Of a stretch of DNA of 64,000 bases, positions 49,201-61,200 are shown in pieces. Position 1 is the first letter of the stretch. Every line of letters begins with the position of its first letter. Source of the DNA: Apteryx mantelli (taxonomy: Eukaryota; Chordata; Aves; Apterygiformes; Apterygidae). The notes under the pieces were generated by a model, which made no database searches, was not told the DNA's origin, and saw only the letters and a program-made list of their open reading frames with translations. The stretch is from contig NC_089979.1 in the NCBI RefSeq assembly GCF_036417845.1, forward strand, positions 21,842,458-21,906,457. Direction: 5' to 3'. A program made the position numbers and the translations under genes.

Positions 49201-52200
49201 TTTGTTGCTCTCCGTTCAGTCAGTTGCATTATTGCTCTGTCGAACAGGAGGAAGAGCCCAGCTATACAACCTCTTTTATACTGTGTTTGCACTTCTCCTT
49301 GCCTTCATGCAATTATGCCTTCTTTAAGTCAAAGGATACTAACCTTTACCATTTTCACATGTCTCACCATGCTTCTAGATACATATTTTTAATTGCCACC
49401 CATCTCTCAGCCACATACATTTTTTTCTATATCTAATTCTGAGGGTTTCTTTGACAATTTCATTATTTTTATAACCCATTATTTATACACTCTAAAATTC
49501 ATTCTTATTTGCTAACACTGTACACTGAATAAACTACAGACCCTCTTAGGTCTCCTTCTTGAGCTTCTACATCTTACACATCTTGCCATTCATCGCTGTG
49601 AGACAAGATCAGAGGAAGAGGTCTTGTTTACAGTCCCTTTGATTTTTAACATACATACATGGAGGTTCTTGATAACCCCCCAAACACTATAATTTGTTTC
49701 CTTTTAGAAAATAAACTGTGAGCATACTTAACTTAAAAGCCTGCTATACAACCTTTTTGTGCAATTGAAACCATCAATTTCATTTTTATCCCATTGAATC
49801 ATCTAACAGGAAACAAGAATCAGCATTTCTAATTTATTTGGATGTCTCCAGGGTCAATATCTTTAAGTTTACTTTGAGAATCAATTTCTTTTATACTGTT
49901 TTCTAAATTAACTGGATGGACAATGGCCCAGATCAAAGGTATTCAAACAAAAATTCTATTCAAACAACCCATTTTAGGGGGCTCTGCCAGTTCTGTATGT
50001 ACACCTTTCTCTTTGAAATACATTTTTGAATAAGTAATGTTCTTATATGAAAAGCAAAAGTTTTGCTTTCCATTTTATTTTTTTTCTTAAAGTTTCCAAG
50101 TTTAAGTTCTTAATTTAGTTTAAGTTTTTTAAAGCTTTTTAAGGACTTGCTACCGGATGCAACACTTTGTCAGTAGTTATGTATATAATCTTAAATTATG
50201 TTCTGTTCAACAATTTTATAGAAACAAAACACATACTAACAATTTTGGAAGAAACATGACAAGAGAAACAGCAAAACAAAAACTTTGTCTCTCACACATT
50301 TTTATTCCTATTAATTAGCAAATACAAGTTACTCTTCAAAACAAAACTTGAAATGTCTGCCCCTGAACTACTACTTTAGCAAATGTGGAAATGCTGTTTC
50401 AGTGGTTTGAATTGTTATTTTAAGGTTATGTTTGTTTTTGCAGTGGGAGTGGGGGCAGGGGAGGAATTCTCCTAATATAAATAAGACAAACCTTTACAAA
50501 TGAATTCATTTCTTATTCTCTTAGTTTCTAACATTCATCTTTTACTTCCTTACGACCCCAGTCATTTCGTAAAAGCTAGAATAGCACAGAATTCACAAAC
50601 TACTACATAAGTATTGATCCCGTGGCCACTAAAAACATGAACTTCAGAAGATTCACAAAACAAACAAAAACACAAAAGAATCCTTTCCTTTACAGGTCAT
50701 TGTACTATATGTCTGCTTTTTAAGCTAATTTTAGATCTTCTACTGTTTTGTTTACATCTACAGGTCAAATAGTTTTCAATGTAGTTTATTGCAAGGACAT
50801 TAAAGAACAGTTACCTTTTCAGTTACAATTCAGACTTGCACACATTTTTCATACAGTGTCATTCTATTTTAGTGGTCTTGTTAAAAAAAGAAAAGCCAAG
50901 GGGAAAAAAAAAGAAAAGAAAAAGAGGATTGCACAGTCGTAGAAATACTGCCTCTTCAAGGTTGTTAACTTTTTAGTACTCTTCCTCCAATTACCTTTGT
51001 CATGAGGCTGCTTTCGAGGGTTGCAGTATCTTTCTGTAGACATGAAGATAACTGCCAATCCAATTTCTGCCTCAGGAATAGCCCTTAGATCCTTGCTATT
51101 AACACATAAATAATATTAAGACAAACCACTAAAACAAATGCTTCTCAATACAGATTCAAAGATGAAGTAGCAGATGGGCAAAAATATGATATGGTACAAA
51201 ATGTTCCACTCCCTCTCCATGCAAAATCATCAGTCTACACTACAATTTTCCACAATACAGTAAGACAGCATAATTGTCCACCAACATATTCCTGTCCCAT
51301 AAGCAGGAACTTCCATGTTTCTTGCTGCTATGGCTACTGCCTAGTCCCAGTAATCTGGCAAATGCATCTTTCTCTTCTTGATCACAGAACTGGGCAGTCA
51401 ACCATCGGTGGCGTTCCATTAATTCAAAAATATATGTGAACAGAAGAGTGACATGAAAGACTCAAGTACTTCTGAAAAGACAGATTTCAGCACAGACACA
51501 TCTCTTCTGCACTACAGCCGTGAGAACGGCGTAAGCGCAGTGGGTTTTTCCCCCCCCACCCCATATTTTACAGGAAATTCAGGGGAACTAGACAGTGTTT
51601 ACCTACTAGGTTTACAGAGCTGGGGTTTTGTTTTCTTTCACTATTTATTACAGATGGTAGTATTTTTATGATGCTATAAATATATAGCCCGTTCTCTTAA
51701 AAACAAAAAACTTTTTATTAAATAGAAGCTGCTTTTCAAAAACATTTTATGCATATATTTAAAGGGAAATAAATGACATGACCACAAGGAGACATTTCAC
51801 CTGTTTTCTGTGAAATAAATATGTACGTTTACTCAAAATCAACACAGATGATCTAGCTCCCATTTTTAGAATATATTCATTTTTAACTTCTTTTAAATAG
51901 TAGAATTAAAAAAACTTGCTAATTTCAAAAATTATTGTTTTAACAAAGCAGATTCATTACAATTAATTTTTGTAGAATTGGATCCTCTTTAAAAAAAAAG
52001 CAAACTCATAGAACAGTCAAATCCTTTCTTTCCTGTTCCAAGAAATTATAGTTACTACATTATTTAAGTACTTAAAGCAACGAATAACAAACATGCCTTC
52101 TTTCTAAGTATCCTACACTTTAAGAATGCAAACACCATGACTAAATCACAACAAAAATTCTGAAATTACCCTATCACAGTAAAAGAGAGCAATGCTTCAC

Positions 52201-55200
52201 CTCTGCAGAACAGTCAGAATGGAATCAGTCCAGTTTCTCATAGACTCAGATCCTGGGATTTGTGAGTTTGTCAGCCCAACATCAACAACACAAACTTCAG
52301 GAGCAACCAGTAAAGAAGTTTCTTTTCTTCCCTCTGTCATCAATTTTGCTTCTCCTCCTCCAAGAATAACTGCTGGACTCAGTTTCTTGTGCTAAAGAAA
52401 ATGCAATTAAAACAAACAAACAAAAAACATATTAAAATGCAGTGAGCTTAGAAGTATGCTAAACTATCAGCATAATGCTCATCACTGATGCATTAACACA
52501 AGTGTGTTCAGGTTCTCCCAGTATATTTCATCTTACGTAGGCCATTTTCTTGTAAAAAGATGAATATATGGAAACCTTTATATCCTGATGAGCCCTGAAT
52601 GAGTGTGAATCCACAGAGAATAGAAACTGTGCTAATCTGCCCTGCAATATTTCTGGAATGCAAAGTCCAATTACCTGCCTGGCAGTTAGAAACAGGAAAG
52701 TTTTTCCACTGAATATCTTTTTCCTTTCATGATGCTCAGATAGATCCAGTTTTTCAGTGCCAATGGAAGGCTCATCAACCGGAGGATAAAAGCTGCAGGA
52801 ACAGAAAATTAGAGTTATGAAATTCAGATTTACGCATCAATACTGACTAATACTCCTTTCTATTTCAGAGGAAAGCTTTAAAGATAAAATAATTCATTTC
52901 TTTCTGTTAAAACTATTTATATAAATACTCCTCAAGATATTGGAAAAGGAAACAGAGCCTCTCATTTCTCAATATCTAAGCTAAGACCAAGATTTTCTAC
53001 TTCAGTAGCTAAAAAGCACAACACTTTTAGGAATGTATTCAGCTTATCTACTTTAAGCAACCACAGTACATTATCAACTAACAATACTGATAAATGAGTC
53101 TGCAATCTCATTCTGCACTTACTCTAGCTAATAGTAAACTCCAAACAGAAATGGTCATCTTGCTTCCTCTGTCCTTCAGGTGGAGACTGCCACCCCTCCT
53201 TCAGATCAAAAAAAAATCCCCCAAAACAACAAAAAAACCCTCAGCTGTGCACCACCAAACTAGATGACAGCCTGTTACTCTGGCAGAAGACAAATACACT
53301 TTTCTTTCTGGTAGGGCAGAGAACTGAACTGATTCACTCTGCAGCTTCATAATTGTTTTGTTCAATGCAAAGAAAATGACCAGGAGTGCAGCTAGGGAAA
53401 AGATTAGGCAAGAGAGAAACTGCACCCTGAATCTTTAGTTTTGGCCATGTAATTCACATCAAACCAGAAATGAACATCTCACACAGTCTCCTGTGATAAC
53501 TCTGGACTAACTCTGGTTATTTGCAAAATGATACAGTGATCTCAGCTCCAGTTAATGACAGCATATTGACGTCATGAAAACCCCATGGAGTATGACAGAC
53601 ATCTTACTGCTAATTTCAGGATAGTATTTACAGGATCCTTGAGCCACATATTCATTACTACAGCATTTTGGACAGAACAAGGTAAAGGCATATTCTAAAA
53701 AGGAGCGAGAGCATGAGTAGATTTTAACTGAGCCATACCTCATCTGTACCTAAACATCAGTTCATGCATGTACTCTGGATGCATGCAGATCTGCCTATCT
53801 TTATTCTGACTGCTGATTTTATGCCCTTCTCACACTATTATGCAGAAAGGAAAGATGCTGAACACATAAGCCAGATTTAGGGGTCAACAACCCAGGAAAT
53901 TATATACATACATGCACAAATGTTTTTAATTTTTTTAATCATTCATTCAAAGATTATCAGTTTCTAAACATGCAACATAATCCCTGAAATGCTGAAATAC
54001 TGAAATTCCTGGGGAAAAAAAATGCATTATATAAGTAGTTCCACCATCCATAAGCACATCAATACACTCCTCAGAGATTATTAAGACTTAAAGCTAAACA
54101 CATGCATAGGTGCATAAATTTTTTACTGCATTCAAATATGCAATTCAATTATAATTGGCTAAAATGCACTAAAATATTACAGTTAGCTTTAAATAATCTT
54201 TGTTATTTTGTGTTTTTCTCAATTAATTCCTAAAGCTTTACATATACAGTTGAAATTGGTAACCAACATGAACCTCATGTTTCGAAAAATGAGTATTTGG
54301 TAAGTTTCAGCAACCTGCTCAAGTCTGTTTACAAAAATATTTTTCCATTACTTCATTTGATGCTGAAATAGATATTATAAATTCCACTAATCTTAAGGAA
54401 TAAAGCAACTCAGATCTTAGTAAGGAATATCAGTGAACTCCAAAGTCAACATTTCTGAAGTCCACATAACTATGTTACTGAATTTGAGCATACAATACTC
54501 CTTATGTAAACATTTCCTAGCCAGTCTTTTCTTGAGTTTCAATCTTTCAGTAGAGTTTATAATTTCCAAAGAATATCTTTTCATCCCCCTCAGAGAGGCA
54601 GAAGAAAGTAAATTAAAGCAAGTTTGTTTGGCCAAGTCAAAATGCGACAGTCTATTAAAAGCCAGCATATTTGCCAAATGAATTGCCTAATACCCCCCCA
54701 AACTGAAAAAAGAAAGAGTTCCATTTGCAATTAAAAACAATCTTCCACTGAGTCTTCCTCTTTGCAAGTCAACCAAGTAATTATATAGAAGGGTATAAGC
54801 TTCATTAGACAGAAAAGAAAAAAAATTTTTTTTTTTTTGGGGGGGGGGGGGCTCTAAAACACACCATGCAATAAGGAATATTTAGTCATTAGAAGTCTCT
54901 ATTACTGTCACTGTTAAAGAACTTAAAAATTGCAACTAGGACACCCCCAACTAATCTACAAGTAACTTTTAACAAATAGAAGGCTTTTTAAAAGTCTTTT
55001 AATAGGAGAATAGAGAACTCTCCTATTGCCTTGGCACCGCAAAATATTTGAAGATGAGAAAAATCTTTCCTATAATTGAAAAGTTTCTGTTAGTGACAAA
55101 AAAGTGACTGAAAATTTTTGTTACACAGCTTCAAGAGTATCTCACATGCTACTGACAACATATCTTACCATATTAGCTAGAAGTCTTTAATCCACTGAAG

Positions 55201-55255
55201 CATCAGAGACCAGAAAAAAAATACGGTCTTTTTTCATAAGTCTTTAATTGCTTCC

Positions 55256-55289
<34 letters not shown>

Positions 55290-58200
55290 AAGCTAAGATA
55301 CTGCCCATAACATAGGACTCCTTTGTTCTAAGGTATGAATTTAGCTATAGATGAACCTTGGAATATAGTATTATTTAGTTTGCCATCATATTCAAGTAAG
55401 CCATATGAATGGATCTATATGAAGGTAATATGCTTTTGTCATTTTTACAGAAGCCACTCTTTGATTTTGTTTTTTTTTCCATGTTGCTTAGCTACAACAG
55501 AAATTCAAGAATTTTGTTCCTAGAAGCTTTGCTATAATGATTTGTATTCTTGGTTCCATTTGTATGCTGTCTTATATAGAGGTGGTCCTTTATCAGTAAA
55601 AAAAATGTTAAAGACAACCTAGAGAGAATCTCACAGCAAGAACTGTTACTGATCAGTGTGACTTGATTTCTTCCACTAATGCATAATCTCAACATTATTT
55701 CTGGCAGTATTATCATCATGATCATGATAGAGGTAAGGATCAGTCAAATAAAAACAGATAAACAGTATTCAGATTCAGCCTTTGATTACAAACTCTGTTT
55801 CTGCTCTGTACTTCCATTACTAGGCCACAAGACTACAGATATTGAGCCCTGCAGAGGCAATTATTAACCTATAATAAATATAGGGGACAGGGCCATTTTT
55901 AAAAACTAAAAGGATGAGTACAAATAGACAAATAGCAGTTTGCATTACTTCAAAACTCAGCTACCTTTTCCCTAGAAACACATTTCAAACCTATCTTTCT
56001 GAATTTCGGCAGCAACCTTCAAACAATCATCTCGCCTTTGTTTTTTCCTTCTCCCCCTCAACAAAATTGTTCTTTGTTCTCCTTTGAGGATACAGCAACA
56101 CCACTATCCAGAAAAGCCCCGCTACAGTCTAGAATCTTTCATTTAGAAGATCTTGATTCATGATGAGTTTCTGTTAAGGACTCGGTCACCCTTCTACCTT
56201 TTCAAAGCCCGGCACCACATACACTGAACTGCTGCAATAAAACCTGTCATTACATATAGGGCTGCACTTAGCCATTAACAAACTTTTAGGTTCCAGTGAG
56301 TACTGGAGGATTAGGGTAAAATACTTCATGATAAAAAGTCTCAAATAAGAAGCCACATTCATTATATTAATTGCAGGTTTGCAATTCTGTGAAGTCCTAG
56401 TATAAGCCAAAAAGTTTTAATGTTTTTGAACTTTAGGATTATCTTTCCTTAACACTAAGATAATTTAGGCTTAGTTCCATAGTACTAATCAAGGTTTAAT
56501 TGACAGTGTCACTCTGCATTACCACACCAATATGTCCTTCTTATTTCAGATCCACAATAGTACTGTCACAAGTTGTGTAGTGTCATGTGGATGTACCAGC
56601 CTGGGTCAGCTCTAAAAAGATCATCCATTTGAAATACTGTAATTATTTTAAATATAGATGTTTATTACACCAACTGTCTCATTTTGCTTGATGCATAACT
56701 ATCTCTTCGAAAGCTAAATAATGGATATACTGCTAGTGTCAATCACATTTAGTGAGCTCAGTTCCTCTGAGGGTCTTAATAGTTAACAAAAATGTTAAAA
56801 AAAAGGGAAACATATCCATCAAATTCTATTTTAGGGAGCACTTAACAGCTGAATTATACTGTCTGCTCTTAAGACTTTAATACTGAAGGAATGGACAATG
56901 TGCACCCTGGTTTTAAGAGCCTAAACAGTGTTAACACAGTAACAGTAGCCTTACAGGTAGATATCACTAGAACAAGTGAATGTCAGATCACACAACCAAT
57001 GGCTGGTTTTCAACGGCTTGTAGGAAATATATTAAAATCAATAAATAATCTACCATTGTAACTGACATCCAGTGTTCCAGACAGGATTCAAAGTAGTTTC
57101 TGGTTAGTTTTCTCATATGCTTTCAAAAACAATGCAGAAGTTTAAGTAGAAGGAAAAATTATAGTTTACCAAGTTTCTCCCTTTTTTCTGAAGTGGAAAA
57201 CCAAATGAGCTTTAAAGATGAGAAACTCTGAGATGACCAGTTTGATATATTACATAAACCTCTGCAATTGTAAAACAGCATCTAGAAACTAAAGAATATT
57301 TGCTACCAGTCGCTCCAGATTGGCACCTGTATTGTTCTAACAAGGCACTGTTATATTCTGTGAAATATAGTTACCACCTAACAATTATAGGTTATCATGA
57401 ATCCTCTACAGCACGGCTCCCATTACCATGTGTACACCACTGAGGTTTGTTTAGCTGCCCTTTTTTTTCCCCCCTCCTTTAACTATTCTACCAATGGCTA
57501 TTATCAGACCCATTAAGTAAAATTAATTAAATCTCTATGTCATGACATGCATACACATAGATTTGTAAGCATACAAGCGTGTATGCATATGCATATGTAC
57601 ACACATATATATAAAATAAAAAAAAGCAACAAAGTTATTTCTATTCTTCCTCACCACTCATTTCACCCACCTCAAGGGTCTGGTATCCAGTATCCACCAG
57701 GTTAAAACAATTCATCCAGAAAAATCCTAATGACTTTAATGCATTTCAGATAATTTTACTTCACAAATTATTCTCCCTATCAACTAACATAAGGGCTCAA
57801 CACTTGTTATTTTCCAAATGCCAAGTACTCTTTCCACTTCCACTCATTGTCCTTTTTTTTTTTTTTTATGTCTTTGAAAGCATGAAAGGAATAGAAATGA
57901 TTAAAGAACAAGTACCTATGGAATTTACTTTTTTAAAAGAACACATGATGAGAATTTCTTACCCGCATAAATCATGTGTTCATAAAAAAAAAAAAAGAAA
58001 AAAATGTAGACAGTCTCTCTTCATGGTAAAAATGGCTGCATTACAGGCTCAGGTGAAATTCTCTCATAGAATTATGGGATTATTTTACATTTGTCTACAT
58101 GGAGAAAGTGACCAGAAGGGCTCTTCTGCAATATTTATTTATTCCAACATAAGAATTACCTTTTCAAGTTAATTTAACCCTGAAAACAGTATTTTATATT

Positions 58201-61200
58201 CACATAATGAAGTCCAATGCACATTAGTCTCACCTCAACTCTTGTCAGAAAATAAAAAACTTGCTTTTTCAGGGAATTTAATGGTCAGGCTAACTCTGTC
58301 TTGACCAAAGCTTACAATAAACTCAGAAGTTAGAAACTAACAGCATACTGGGAAAATATGTTTTCATATTGAAATAAGCTTTTCTTTTATAAATATTTAT
58401 TTTATAAAAATCTAATTTTCTTGGTTTTAACGTATCTTTAAACTCTCAAAAGAGTTTAAAGGTTGTTTCAAACATACTACCACATAGATTGCTATAGCAA
58501 GCTCTGAAAACAAATTCCTATGCAGAGCTAGTAACCTCTCTACACATATATCAAGAGCTAACTTTATATATATATATATATACACACACACACAGAGATT
58601 TATAAACATAAACTCAAGAGATGAAAGCAAGAAGACTGCCAGAATATTAAAATGTGTTTTATATTAAGCATTCTTCTGCAACTAAAATTATTGCAATTCA
58701 CATAGTTTGTTAAATTTAAGCAGATAAATGTATAATTATTTAATAATTTAATTCTGTGACACTGAAAATATGATACTTACTTTTCAGGAGCTAGCAACTG
58801 TTGTCTGGACTGAATAGCTTTGATTAATTCAACAAAAAACTCTGGTTTTATAATTGGTCGACCACAAATCAAAGCACATATAGTCTGAAAAGATGGAAAA
58901 TATATTTACTGCATTGAAAAACTCATCTAGAATATGCTTCAACTGACATTAGCTTTATAAGATCTCAAATGTGGAAAATGCTGCACAAATGAATACAACT
59001 TTGACTTTGCTGTCTAGAAATGTGCTAATTTTGCTTTTAACAATCTATTTTTTTTAATTGCTGCGTTGACCAAAGTTATGAAAACGAATAAGCCAACTGA
59101 TTAAAATCAGCAGTCTTCAAAAGGAGAACTAAAGCTCCAAACCACAAAACAATACCAATATGTTCTTTGGCGGTGAGGGCACAGAAAAGTCCTACATAAT
59201 AGCTTATGAAAAAGAGTATTTAGAAATCAAACAGTGGCTAAATAAGCATTAATATCCAATTTGTACACAATTATACTGAGTACAGCAAGTGAACTGCAAA
59301 TTCAAAAGGCTAGAAATTCCTCCCAAAATGAAGTGTGGTTCCTTTAACCTGTCTGTAACATAACATAAAAAAAAAAAACAAAGAAAAAAGGAAGACATGG
59401 AGGAATGAGAAGACTAATAAGAAATCTGTCCTTTGCTCAAAAACCAAACACACCAGTAGAAATGACAACCCAGTGAGCATCAAACCTCACGCTCAGCAAA
59501 TAATTAGAATGGTTATTAAAATACAGACTAAAAATTAAGTAAATACTACCTGATTAGGTGATTTTCTTTTACAGACCTACAACAATGCTATTGTGAGTGA
59601 TTCTATTAATTTGGGTGTGAAGTGAAGCTCCATAGTCAAATAAGCAGAGTCATGTGGGTTCTCACCAAAAAAAGGTGATTTCATTCTTTTACCACCCCAC
59701 GACTTATTCTCAGCCCCTCATTGGACTGGCATTAACGTTCACATAACTAGATCAAGAAATATGTTCTCTTACATTGCAAGGTTACTTCTTCCTCTAGATG
59801 AGTTCTCTCATCCCAATTACTGTGTGGATGCATGAAAGGTATAGCTAGCACAGGAGAGTCAGCAGAAGCACAGTGGGAAAAGATTCACCCCTTCTGATAA
59901 AGCCCTCAGTTCTCCTACTCAGGGACTCTGGAACTGAACTGTGGAGAAACTTAATAGAATATAAGGAGAGACCGGCCAATTTAAAAAAAAAAAAAAAAAG
60001 AGGAAACAGATTTTTTATTGATAGACTGGCTTTTCTACAAATAATACAGCAACATTGGGGGGAAAAAAGGCAAGGTTTTTAGAACCTAAGTTTCTCTCAT
60101 TTCTCTTAGTAAGTCTTCAAACAAAACTTCTCCTTTTCAGTTTCTAGTTCATTTAAAAATGACATTTTGGCTTTGAAACACAGAGATGTATGTTTATCCT
60201 TCTCCATCCTCTTCCTGCTTTCTCCTTTATTTAAATAGCTTTATTCATTTTCTCTTCCCTCCAACCTCCCATCAGCATACATCTCCTCCTAAACTTGGAA
60301 AATAAAGAGTATAAAGAGAGAGAGAATAAAGAGTAGTCTTTATTGCTTTGTAAAGGAAAATTTTGTCTAACTAAAGTCAAATGAATCTTTGCCACAGTCT
60401 TGAGCAGGTCTAGAATTTAACCATTCTCATTTGTAGGAGAACTGCAAAGCAACTCAATCAATATTCAAAAGCTCTGTGTACCTTAACAGTAACTTTTATT
60501 GACACCATTACAAGGTGAGTACACTCGGTGGTCCATTCATTCACTACAAGGCCTCCAAGCTGCTGGATGGCTTGATTCAAAGCAGTTTTTCCAGCGATGT
60601 CTAAACATGAGGAGCAGACAACTAAAGATTCATATTCTACTCTGCAAAGAACAAGCGTAAGAGGTAATTTCAGGTATGTTTATCTAAAACATCCAAAGTA
60701 AATTATTGTTAAGGAGTGGTGAAGAATACTGCTATTATTTAATGGTAAAACAGCAGCAGTAACAAAATAGTCAAATTTTAAGAAAAAAAAGCCAACTTCT
60801 GGTTGCCTTAATACCGATTTTAGTGGTCTTTAGTAAACGTGCTGTTTACCTGCCACTTTGCTTCAAGGAGTGTCGCTATATATTTGCAGGGATAGCACTG
60901 GCTAGCACATTAAATTTGAAAACTAATAGTAAGTTGTGTTCACTGAAGAGGAAGCAGGCATAAATCATAGTAACAGCACTCAAGGGCTAGTGCTGCATAA
61001 AGCATTCTCCAGCTATCTCAGCTCTTTTCTCACTACATGATCAACAGATGACAAGAGCTCAGCAAAACTCTCTCCCTCCCCTAAACTTCCCTCCCTTCTT
61101 CAGAACAGTTTGTTTTAGGATTATTTTTCCTTAACTAAAACTTTGTTCTTTGCTTAAGATAGTCTGAAGGCACTCAGTGTACATGGTGCAATATCTTCCA

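Larger units (their letters stand above)
52793..58780 (-). other. NBN intron 5
   Basis: 5988 nt, the largest NBN intron. Contents: an A8-T13-G13 homopolymer trio at 54818-54851, a 29-A run at 55259-55287, and alternating purine-pyrimidine tracts at 57577-57613 and 58565-58594. Several short open frames have no family match. No transposon recognised. Confidence 0.88.

Noticed and set aside
52192-52395. A + strand open frame of 67 codons
   Set aside because: Shadow of NBN exon 7 on the opposite strand.
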